DNA from: Neostapfia colusana | Taxonomy: Eukaryota > Streptophyta > Magnoliopsida > Poales > Poaceae | Length of the DNA stretch: 64,000 nt | NCBI GenBank assembly: GCA_030760725.1 | Contig: JASWHV010000002.1 | Span: 58,521,900-58,585,899, forward strand | Reading direction: 5' to 3' | In this document: in pieces, positions 54,735-64,000 of the stretch | How positions within the stretch are numbered: position 1 is the first letter of the stretch | How the letters are laid out: each line of letters opens with the position of its first letter | The notes under the pieces: model-generated | Told to the model about the DNA's origin: nothing | The model's database searches: none | What the model saw: the letters and a program-made list of their open reading frames with translations, nothing else | Made by a program: the position numbers and the translations under genes

Positions 54735-55142
54735 ACTATAGACGACGGCCGAAAACCGTCGTCAATAAGGACACTACCGTCGTCAATAAGTTATTAACGA
54801 CGGTAAAAGTTTATAGACGACGGTTTTCAGCTGTCGTCAATTATTAGTCGTCAATAAATTTATTGACGACGGTTACCGTCGTCAATAAACTTATTGACAA
54901 CAGCTAAATCTAGCTGTCGTCAATAAACTTATTGACGACAGCTAAATCAGGCTGTCGTCAATAAGCTTATTGACGACGGCCAGGAAACCGTCGTCAGTAA
55001 CCGTGGCTTATTGACGAAGGTTTACACTAGGCCGTCGGCAATAACAATTGCTTATTGATGACGGTTTCTGGTACCTGGCCGTCGTCAATACTAATGGCTT
55101 ATTGACGACGGCCAAGTACCAGAAACCGTCGTCAATAAGCTT
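54735..55142. repeat. CACTA left subterminal repeats
   Basis: More than a dozen copies of TTGACGACGG or its inverse CCGTCGTCAA, with variants such as TTGACGACAGC and TTGACAACAGC, mostly arranged head to head as hairpins ending in TTATTGACGACGG. The last pair (about 55052-55140) forms a long inverted repeat around GGTACCTGG/CCAAGTACC. Such arrays bind the transposon's own regulatory protein in En/Spm; that role is inferred here. Confidence 0.88.
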
Positions 55143-55270
55143 TTCAATTTTTTTTAAAAAAGCAGAAAATCCTGCCCTGGCTTCGAGGCCAGCCCTGGCT
55201 CTATGGCCAGATCACAGGCAATCAAAATATACATCACAAAATTGCATAAAAACACTATACGCACGCCACA

Positions 55271-57634
55271 CTACCCTACGCTACCCCGACCGCTGCCACC
55301 GGAGTCCAGGAAGTCGTCGTGCGCTCGTCCAAACGCTGGTTGCTGAGGGGATGGAGTTTCCTGAGCCCGCGTCGCCGATCCCTATGATGTACATGTATAG
55401 TTAGACAAATTAGAAGTTCACAAATGTGTATATGATTAAATAAACTCATTACAAGTTAAAATTGAGCAAGTTAGCTAGATTTGGCTATGTTTGAGTAAGT
55501 TTGCTCATATTTTACAAAGTTTGAGAAGTATGGACTAGTAGTGTTTGTGTTTGAGCTAGTTCAAAAAGTTTTGGCTATGTTTGAGTAGGTTTGGTCATAT
55601 TTGACTATAGTTGAGTAAGTTGTACCATATTTTACTCAGTTTGAGAATGTTTAACTAGTCTTCTCTAAGTTTAAGTAAGTTTGATAAAATTCAACTAAAT
55701 TTGAGCAAATTTAACTAGTTGCAGCTATTATGAGAAATTTTGTACCTGTGCTCCTGACGTCGGCCCCTGTGGTAGCTGTATCGGTGGCGGCGCCCACTGA
55801 GGAAAGACAACGGGTTGTCCTGTGGCCATAGCCTGCAAATATGAAGTAAATTATTATACATGTCATTTATATATTAGAAACGTTGAGTACAATGATCTGA
55901 ACTTACCTGCATGGCAGCTTGCAGCTGTAGCATGTACGAGTGTTGATACTCGTCCCTATCCCGGAGCTCGGCTGCCTGCCTCTCGTTCGCGAGCCTCAGC
56001 GCTTCCTGCGTCCTCTGGAGCTCCTCCTGGACACTCTGGAGCTCCAGATCACGGCTGCCACGCCTGCTGGATCCACCCTGCGATGAAAAGGCCCTCGAGT
56101 AAGACCGCGCCTCCCTCGAGTCTACTACTCCATCGAAGATGGCCAACCTACACAACAAAGTAAGAGTATTAAAGTTTCGTATCTCGAAGTTAATGAAAGT
56201 AAATGAAAACAACAGAACTCACCGGCCGTGAGGTTTACCGCCACCGCTTGCACAGGCGGCTTCAGGTACGATCGGCGAGTTCTGCCAATCGTAATCGTCG
56301 CCTCGAAGCCTCCACACCTCCTCCCCATACTTTTCCTGAAAATACAGAAAATTAAAGTCATCAGAAGTTTTAAAGATAATACAATTAAGTCAACTAAAGA
56401 ACTCACCAACGTCTCTGTCGCTGTCTGAGAAGACAGCTGATCAGGCTGCGATGGGTCACTTCCCATGTGACCCCTCCTCCACACCTGGATAGCGGTCGGC
56501 TCCTGACCGATCTCGCGCTCCTATCGATACGTGTTAGCACAATGATAGCGATAGAAATTAACTAGAATATAATTCGAGTATCACTTACCATCCGTTTAGC
56601 AAGGCGTACGTAGCCGTCCCCGCCAAGACGGTGTTTCCCGTCCGTCCCTCGACTCTGTCGGCGGGTCATCGACACGCCTTGGAAGCCCTGGCTCGCCCAA
56701 CGAGCACACAGGGAACTGTAGGCGTACGGACAGGACTCAAGCCACGGTACGCTGACCTGCACACATTTGTTGTTGGATGAAAACATTGATGAAAATTGGA
56801 TAATGAAGCAAAGTAAAATAATGAATTTACCTCTGCGTACTATGCCTCCGTCAAGTACTTGTCCGCCACATCCCTAAACTGCCCTGGCTCACCCTCGTCC
56901 GGATGCAACTTATAGTACGCCTTCGTAGCCTGAATGCGAGCCGTTGAAATCGACTGCGTCAGGAGCTTCCTAGCGTTGTTGTTGAAGACCAGGCGAGCGT
57001 GATCCAGCTGGGCCTCGTCCTCCAAACGGTAATATTTCTACAAGTAGAAATATACAAGTTAATGTATTTAACATATAATAGGTTCGCATTTAACGAATAG
57101 ACGATTTACTTACCATGAATTCATGCCACACATGCTCCTGGTGGTTGCCGTAGGTAATGTCCTGGGCCGTAGCGTAATCGTCCCAAGACGTAGCAGCCCG
57201 TCCGTTCACTAGACCGGGATAGTGACAACGGATGAGCTGGCCCAGGACAGCGTTGACCTGGCGGTGGCGTCCTTGACCCGTGAACGAGTCATTGGCCCAA
57301 GACCTAATACACGATTCTCAATTAGTACATATATAAGTGTTAAAATATCTAAATTGATTTGTTATAGATTTACTTACCTATCGCCAACCGGACGAATAAC
57401 GACCCGATCTTCTGGCCGTGCAGGAACCGGAGGAGGAGCCACATAGTGGCTCCTCCTGTAACGCCGTTGTGGAGCCGGTTCCACATCAGGCTCTGTGGAA
57501 GGCTCTGAAGCAGGGTCTGAATCCTGCAGTGCCGGAACCTGAAGAGGATCCAAAGCAGGATCTGTAACAGGCTCTGAAACCTGTGATGTCTGAAGAGGAC
57601 CCCTGGCCTCTGTCTCCTCAGACGTAGAGTCGTC
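55271..57634 (-). pseudogene. CACTA second gene (TNPA/Ptta-like), nine exons, one nonsense codon
   Basis: Exons on the minus strand: 57378-57634, 57114-57303, 56831-57037, 56589-56756, 56407-56520, 56223-56335, 55907-56147, 55746-55832, 55271-55381. Every junction has GT..AG and every phase agrees, giving 495 codons plus TAG. Motifs: EEHVWHEF-like QEHVWHEFM, ATKAYYKLHPDEGEPGQF, GGDGYVRLAKRM, EKYGEEVWRLRG, a coiled coil LQSVQEELQRTQEALRLANE and the end GSGRGSVG. This matches the plant Ptta/En/Spm accessory protein that binds subterminal repeats. A TAG at 56840-56842 breaks exon 3, where a Trp is likely. The first exon and start are lost in the deletion near 57750. Confidence 0.8.
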
Positions 57635-57694
57635 CTAAAAATTTGAAGATTGGTAATATAGATTTAAGAAAGTTATTTATATAATTTATGTAAT

Positions 57695-59650
57695 TTAATA
57701 TTCTTTACTTGTCGTGACCGCTCTCGTGACCCCTGGCCTCTGTCGAGGCCCAACAGTAAGATTTCCAGTCTTAACATTAACGGCTCTTCTCAGACTAGCA
57801 GCATAACCGTCTGGGAACTTCAACTGTTTCAACCACTTGAACACTTCTTTCTTTTCTTTTGGTCGAAGGCAGAAAGAAGCTCGTGGTTTGCCACCAGCTT
57901 CGGAGAGCTCAAGACTTGGTCGGTTACAAACCTCTGCCAAATACTTCCGAGCTTTTATATTGTCTTTTGTTTTTCCCGTCATATCCAAGCACGTGCTTAT
58001 GATGCATTCGCCCATGTTACGTTCCTGGTGCATGACATCAATGTTATGCATTAGAATTAAAGACTTCATATACGGTAACTCCCATACTGCACATATATGA
58101 GTCCAATTGTGATCCTCTCCGTAACCAACAAAATATCCAGGACGACCTTCATCTGGCACTAGATTGTTGAGCTGTTTAACAATTTCCGACCCGTTCAGAC
58201 GTTGTGGTGGTCCCTTTTTTACAATGGTACCCTTCCTGAAGGCATTTCTCTGTTTCCTAAACACGTGATTTGGCGGTAACCAACGTCTATGACAATCAAA
58301 GTAGCATATCTTGCCACCATGACTTAGACAAAAACAATCCGTGTCCGGAGCACATATTGGACATGTCAATCGACCATGAGTGCTCCAGCCAGAAAACATG
58401 CCGTAAGCTGGAAAATCATGAACAGACCACAAGTACGCAGCTCGAAGGTTGAATTTCTATTTTCTATAACAGTCGTACGCTTCGACTCCTGTCCATAACA
58501 TTTTAAACTCTTCAATCAATGGCTGCATCATCACGTTCAGTCGTGAACCAGGATGATCCGGTCCAGGTACAATAAGGCATAGGAACATGAACTCATACTT
58601 CATACAAAGCGATGGTGGTAAGTTGTACGGAATAGCGAACACGGGCCAACAAGAGTATGGTGTGGCTTTTGTACTAAACGGTGAGAAGCCATCTGTCGCC
58701 AATCCAAAGCGAATATTTCTCGCGTCATTGGCGAAATCTGGATCAAAGCGGTCAAGCGCCTTCCATGCCTCACCGTCCGACGGGTGCACCATCATGATGT
58801 TGTTCTCATGTACACCTTCTTTATGCCACCTCATGTGTCTAGCTGTTTTTTTAGATAGAAACAAACGCTTGAACCTAGGTGTGACAGGCAAGTAGTGAAG
58901 CTGCTTCTGTGCGACTTGAGTCATTACTTTTGAACCGTCGTCATTAACAACTTCGACAAATCTCGCTTTACCACATTTTAAGCACTTGTTCTCGTTGGCA
59001 TGTTCTCTCCAAAAAAGCATGCAATTGTCTAGACACATATCAATCTTCTCATATTTCATACCTAGACCAGAAATCAACTTCTTAGACTGATACATATCTT
59101 TAGGCACTTTATGTGGTTGTGGAAGGATATCACTGATCAATTTGATAAGATCGTTGTAGCAGTTATTGGAGAAGAAATACTTACACTTAATGGCCATAAA
59201 TCTAGTCATGAAAGTAAGGAGCGTCACTTCGGTGTGTTCATGCAACGGCTCTTCCGAAGCTTTGAGAAGCGTGAAAAACGCTTCAACCTCCGTTGGAGGA
59301 GGATCCTCCATCAATTCAGGATTTATGGCATCAAGCATCTCGTCCATCCTATCGACCCCCGTGTTGTCATCCTCATCTGAAACTTGTAAGGGTTGAGAAG
59401 AAGTCTCACCGTGAAAGGTCCACACCTCATAATCTTGCATGAAACCGTATGGACATAAGTGAAACGCCAAATTCACTTTGTCCCAACACTTTGCACCTTG
59501 ACATTTCGTACATGGGCACTGCACCTTATCGATCTTTGACAATGAAAAAGCTCGATCTACAAAAGCATCTGTCTTTGCGAACCACTCATCCGAGTGACCA
59601 CCAGAACTGTTCTTCCAACCGGTATACATCCAACTACGATCCTCACCCAT
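57695..59650 (-). pseudogene. CACTA transposase (TNP2-like), stop and 3' deletion
   Basis: Start ATG at 59650 (MGEDRSWMYTGWKNSSGGHS). Residues 1-80 form the transposase-associated domain (VQCPCTKCQGAKCW). The tnp2 core follows (CMLFWREHANENKCLKCG, RHMRWHKEGV, FNDARNIRFGLATDGFSPF-like stretch). A TAG at 58457-58459 replaces Gln in YRKQKFNLRAAYLWSVHDF-type sequence. The frame goes on with GWSTHGRLTCPICAPDTDCF to FPDGYAASLRRAVN and TGNLTVG. There it stops being transposase, about two thirds into the usual length, and runs into GPRQRPG and TAA. The C-terminal part is therefore deleted, and no active enzyme is expected. Confidence 0.9.
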
Positions 59651-62590
59651 GTTTGAATCTGCAGTTTAATGTCAAGGAAATTATAGTTACTTTATAATTT
59701 ATTTATGTCACGGCCCTACATCTATTAGAAAGGATAGGTCCTAAACCCACCCAAGAGTGATCGAGCGGAGCGTGCTCATGACGAGACGCGTGGTATGGAT
59801 CCGAACGAAATTTTGGCAGCATAACCCCGCTGTTCTCCACTGCACGCCCGAAAATGGTGCAGCAGAGAACAACATGGTTATGCCGTCGAAATCTTGTCTA
59901 GATCTAAACCGGCGTTTCATCACATGCCACGCCCCCTCGGTCACTCCCAGGCTGTCCAAAAAGGGACAATTCCGAACGTACACGCCTCACATGCGTAACA
60001 CATGTGAGAAAGGCCCGTTCGAAACGGGTGACGCATGTTGTATAGGTTTACATCAATCTTTCGTTTTTGAGTCATTTAGAAGAGAGAGAGGAAAGAACGA
60101 GAGAGAAGGAAAGAACGAGAGACAAAGAAGTGGGTCAGCCGTCCTAAGTTATGTCCCGTTGGGGCCTGCCACTATCTTACGACGCCTTTAGGGTTAGCCG
60201 TCGTACGTTATGCCTCGTCGTAAGTGGGTCAAAGATGAAACCGCACCGTCGGGGCCCGCCATCCACGCGCGGTAGCTTGCCGTCCTCCGTGCCTGTCTCG
60301 ACTAATACATTACCACTAAATGAGCCGTGACAGACCCTAAATGGGTCGTGTTAGGCCGGACCGGGCCGAAACCCATTTATTTACATATAGTAACTAATCA
60401 CACAATCAATCAAAGTATTAATTAAACAATAATCAATTACAATACTAATTAAACAATTAATCAACTAAGGTCGGACAGCGCGGCAGGGCGGGGCTTGGGG
60501 CGGGGCCGCCGGGCGGCACAGCAGGGCGGGGCTCGGGGCGGGGCGCGTCGAGCGGCGGCGGCCGAGGCGTGTTCGTTGACAGTTAAATTGGCCCTCAAGC
60601 ACTACTTATCAGTCTGCAGCCTAACCTGAGAATGCAATTCTGAGGACAAGTGAGCACAATGCAAAGTAATTCAATAGGGATCGTAAATTACTCCGTGAAC
60701 CTAGAGGTCCAACCACAATCCAATCCAAAGTGTCTAGATATGGCCGACACATCAGGACTCGGCAGTTATACTATCCTACCGAGGCTTCTGCGTCAATGTA
60801 GAAGAAGCAACCTATCATTTTTTTCCCTGTAACACCATTGCTTCATCAATTTAGAAATAATGGATTCATCCGCAGCTCCGCACGCCATTACTAAACACAG
60901 AGCCGTCGTCCATAGTTAGACTGAAACTGCCTTAACTGACGCCACAGACAAGACAAAAGGAAGTGGTGCTAGGATGGAAGCGTACCCGCATAAGCCTAAG
61001 GAACTAGAATAGCATTTCGGTTGCAGTTGAAGCTGCGTGTCAACTACCAAGAACTCCCGCGTGTCTGCTAATGTCGAGCCGTACACTACCAAGAACCTAA
61101 CTGGATCACGCAGCACGCAGATCAGCAGCTAGCTCGACGGAGAGGTCGAGAGATTTGAACTTGGTTGGGGAGGAACCCAACTTTTAGAGCAGGGCGGATC
61201 CGAGCAGGCCTGGGATGACTCACCCGCAAGACAACGGGGACCAATCCGACCAGCATCGCACGCGGCGGATCCCCCCACCCGGACAGAGCGAGCGGGGCGC
61301 GGAGCTGCTGTCGCAGCCGCGAGCTGGACGGCGGAGAAGGGAGGGAAGGAAGCCGGAAGGGCCGGCGGTGTCAAGCTCGGCTGCTTCGCGTTGGACTCTT
61401 CCGTCCGCACGGGAGTGGGTGTGGGGCAACGCCAGTCGCGGCAAAGCCTGGAGCTTTGTTACTATTTTATTGATGTTTTACTGTTTGGGGTGAAAATTTT
61501 TTGAAGTAAAGTTTAGCAAGAAGTTAAGTCTATGGCATGAGGTAAGAGACTTTAAAAAAAGTGTGCAAGTCACAGTTGTGCCGTAACAAAGTGCGACAAC
61601 AAGTCAAACAACTCTAAATTCCCGCACCGAGAAGAGGCTCGTCGTCGTCGCCGCCTCGTTGGTGGCCGGACGCAAGAGGAGGGTGGTGGTCGGCGTCTGG
61701 ACCGACGGGCCGCCGCACGCCGGACCCCCCAGCGGCTGTAAGAACAGGCGCCTCCGTCGCAGCCGTCCCCGCATGCGTCGACCCAACAACAATAGTGGTT
61801 CTCTCCGCTCCAACTGTAAACGCGTTCACGATGCGGAGCAGTGTGACGCAGCTTCGGACGACCCTTCCCCTGATACAGCGCGCGCACCCCGGTCTCGCTT
61901 CGGCCACTTACGTACTTTTCAGGTGACCTCTTGTGCTTCTGAAACCCCCGTCGGTTTCAGAACATTGCTGCATCTGAAACCTTTTTAACGGCTGAATTGA
62001 TGAGTACCTACGTTCGTTCCCAGCTCGGTTTCCGGCAGTGGTCCCCTCTGTTAACACGCTGAACTGGTAGTACCTCTCAAACGAACGTGCAAAAAAACAT
62101 GCGTAGTCATTGGGAAAAAAATAACACAGGACATGCGTGCCATCCGTGAACTGTCAATGAACACTAATTCTTTCTCCAATCATTAACATATGAGCTACAA
62201 AACTAAGTGTGCAATAAACTAACATTGCATACAGCTCCTCATCCAAGAGAAATACAAAAAAATGAAATAATGAATATAAAGTTGTTCAAGAGTCGGCTGC
62301 AGGGGGGCGGGGGGAGTGCCGGAGGGGGAGGGGCGGGGCGGCGGCGGCCGGCGACGGCCGGCGGGCCATCGGTGGCTAGCGCGAGGTGGAGGAGGGGAGG
62401 GGGGAGGGAGGTGGCGTACTCGTTGGTCGGCGGATCAGCGGCGGCGGCGGCGGGGACCAGCGGCGGCGGGGACCGGCGGCGGCGGCGGGGAACGGCGGGG
62501 AGGGCGACGGCGACGAGACTGATCGCGCGGCGCGAGTCGGGAGGCGGCACTGTGGCCGCCTCCCAGCTCGCGTACGGGTTATATGTCCGG
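59651..62590. other. CACTA right arm, non-coding, with GC-rich blocks
   Basis: 2.9 kb upstream of the transposase. It contains CTGCAG before the ATG (possible leader-intron end, 59668), a purine-rich run (60078-60130), GC-rich blocks (60476-60570, 61130-61440, 61610-61900, 62290-62580) and AT-rich stretches between them. Many ORFs of 60-144 codons exist on both strands in the GC-rich blocks; none has a motif I recognise. The 62290-62580 block is mostly GGC/GGA repeats. It may include the promoter and captured host DNA. Confidence 0.5.
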
Positions 62591-62942
62591 TAATTGACGA
62601 TGGTGCCAGGTCACCGTCGTCAATAACTCCTCGGGTGGGCCCGAATTAAGTTAAAGACGACAGGCGCCGTCGTCAATAATTTATTGACGACGGTTCACGT
62701 TCAGCTGTCGTCAATAACTGTGTTATTGACGACGGTGCTAGGTCACCGTCGTCAATAACTCCTCGGGTGGCCCCGAATTAAGTTAAAGACGATGGGCACC
62801 GTCGTCAATTATTTATTGACGACGGTACTCGCTCAGCTGTCGTCGATAACTGTGTTATTGACGACGGCTTTTTCTAGCCGTCGTCAATAAAATTAAAGAC
62901 GACGGCCCCGTCGACAATAAATCTGGCCGTCGTCAATGATCG
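62591..62942. repeat. CACTA right subterminal repeats with a 132-bp duplication
   Basis: TTGACGACGG and its inverse in the same style as at the left end. A block of about 132 bases is duplicated in tandem: CACCGTCGTCAATAACTCCT begins at 62612 and again at 62744, including the CCCGAATTAAGTTAAAGACGA part. Confidence 0.88.
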
Positions 62943-62956
62943 TTTTTCCTGTAGTG

Positions 62957-64000
62957 TCTGAAAACTAGATATTCAGAGGGTTCTAATGGAGTTGGTCTCA
63001 CTTAATTTGGAAGTCCCTAACTAAAGATATGAGCTAAACAGTTTCATAGAAAATTCTGAAAATGTTCCTGAACATTTTCTATTTTCTCTGGAACAGTTTC
63101 ACTAATCACACCATTAGGTGGATCAAATGAGCTCCAATGGATCTGAAATTGTTATGGTAGTTCAGGGATAGTTTGGTGAACATTCCAGCAAAATTTCAGG
63201 ATTTTCCTCCACAGGATTCTCCAGTTAAAATTCCAAACAGTTTAAACTTTGAGGAATTAATTATGGAAAGATAAGGAATTTCATGAAGTGAAACTTGATT
63301 TGCTGGAAAGTACTCAGAGAGCTGAATCCAGCAAAATTTGGTTCACTCAATTTGGAGCTTTCTAGCCGAAGTTATGAGGATTTGAAGTTTGGAAGAATTC
63401 TGAAAATCGGGGAAAAGTTTAAACTCTCGGGGCCCGCGGGGATACGTGTCGAGCGCGGAGGTGTCCGGCACACCGGAGATACCACAGGGTATTTGCGCGC
63501 CAGAACAGCGGATCCCCGGCCACACCCGATCCCAATTTAAATTCTTCAGCCGCTGACACGTGGGTCAGCCGGCTTCGTCTTCCTCCCGCTGTTCTCTCGC
63601 GCGCGCGCCGCCGAACTTGCCGGAGCAGACTCGGGGCTCGCTGGCTCGTCGCTGCTGGACCTCCCAGGTTCTGAAACTCGCCGATAGGGGGTTGTCGACG
63701 TCGAGGAACACGTCGGTGGTGTCAGGTCGGGCTGGGGGTGACCGGAAATAGCACGGCGACGTGCCGCGGCCTCGGTTGAGGTTCGGCACCGTCGACCGTG
63801 GTTTCTAAACCCGCCAACACCACGAACAAACGGCCTTATTGCATCAGCGTTCCTCTAGGAAGCTCGACAAGGTGTCAAAAGGGTTCAGGGATGGCGGCAA
63901 GTTGGTCGGCACCGTGTGACCGATCGTTCCCGCCATGACCGCCCTCGATCGAGCTCGAAATTCGTCGCTCCTAGACAGTTTCACGCTACGGATGCAGAAA
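62957..64000 (-). repeat. Element F 5' LTR, right part after the CACTA insertion
   Basis: It starts with the second TCT and GAAAACTAGATATTCAGAGG, and is homologous to about 43300-44340 of the 3' LTR (AT-rich filler then GC-rich block). It runs off the window before the U3 region and the far LTR end. Confidence 0.95.

Larger units (their letters stand above)
54719..62956 (-). mobile_element. CACTA (En/Spm) DNA transposon, internally deleted, 8238 bp
   Basis: The ends are CACTACAGGAA (54719) and its inverted copy TTCCTGTAGTG (62956), an 11-bp perfect terminal inverted repeat. TCT is duplicated at 54716-54718 and 62957-62959. Removing it restores the LTR phrase CTTCTGAAAACTAGA seen in the F 3' LTR. 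Subterminal arrays of TTGACGACGG lie at both ends. On the minus strand are a transposase (57695-59650) with a stop and a 3' deletion, joined to a second multi-exon gene (55271-57634). Probably non-autonomous. Confidence 0.95.
41557..64000 (-). mobile_element. Element F: Ty3/gypsy Tekay-type retrotransposon carrying a CACTA insertion
   Basis: Same family and order as B: 3' LTR (41557-45632), polypurine tract, gag-pol (45702-50259), pre-gag ORF (50532-51476), leader, PBS (52959-52970), 5' LTR from 52975. The 5' LTR is split by the CACTA element (54719-62956), resumes at 62957 and leaves the window at 64000. Gag-Pol has one frameshift and one nonsense codon only. The two LTRs differ at clearly more places than those of B, so F is older than B but younger than D. 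Confidence 0.95.

Noticed and set aside
54735..55142. TTGACGACGG arrays as a CRISPR or satellite
   Set aside because: Motifs are short, inverted and irregularly spaced, and lie inside both ends of a CACTA element with terminal repeats and target duplication.
1..64000. Host genes, tRNA, rRNA
   Set aside because: Every stretch is accounted for by retroelement or CACTA structure, and I saw no tRNA-like or rRNA-like sequence apart from primer sites complementary to tRNA ends.

Overview
The window is a piece of plant nuclear heterochromatin, almost certainly from a grass. It is built entirely of nested transposable elements. I see no convincing single-copy host gene, tRNA, rRNA or CRISPR array. 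The evidence for a grass is the class of elements: Ty3/gypsy chromoviruses of Tekay/Del type with ~4 kb LTRs, an initiator-Met-tRNA primer site and a chromodomain integrase, plus a CACTA (En/Spm) transposon with TTGACGACGG subterminal repeats. The species cannot be named from the sequence alone.

Layout, with letters used throughout. C (1-8709, minus strand): broken gag-pol, leader, PBS and 5' LTR. It sits inside the pre-gag gene of A. A (8710-33869, plus strand): pre-gag ORF remnant and gag-pol, continuing at 29101 to the chromodomain and a 3' LTR (29793-33869). B (13673-29100, minus strand) is a complete 15.4 kb element inserted in the integrase of A, with a perfect ATCAC duplication. It has two near-identical 4044-bp LTRs, an intact 1518-aa Gag-Pol and an intact 314-aa pre-gag ORF. 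A itself lies in the integrase of D (33870-about 39140, minus strand), an older element of another family with many stops. To the right are two LTR starts, E (39146-39792) and G (39793-41556), each cut by the next element. F (41557-64000, minus strand) is a nearly intact sibling of B and runs off the window. Its 5' LTR holds an 8238-bp CACTA element (54719-62956) with a TCT duplication. The CACTA element has an internally deleted transposase fused to a second, multi-exon gene.

In B and F the genes run pre-gag ORF (coiled coil), then Gag-Pol (gag, CCHC knuckle, aspartic protease, reverse transcriptase, RNase H, DDE integrase, chromodomain). In C and D gag follows the leader directly, with no pre-gag ORF recognised.

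The most unusual signal is inside the LTRs. In the sense orientation, near the LTR 3' end and before a polyadenylation signal, I can read a two-exon ORF for a 62-63 residue, strongly acidic protein. It recurs in A, F and the clearly diverged family C with the same intron phase, nearly the same exon lengths and conserved residues. Together with conserved splice-acceptor-like sites just before gag and the pre-gag ORF, it suggests that these retrotransposons have a spliced transcript programme. The youngest copy, B, has lost the start codon of this ORF. That is the main argument against the protein being essential.
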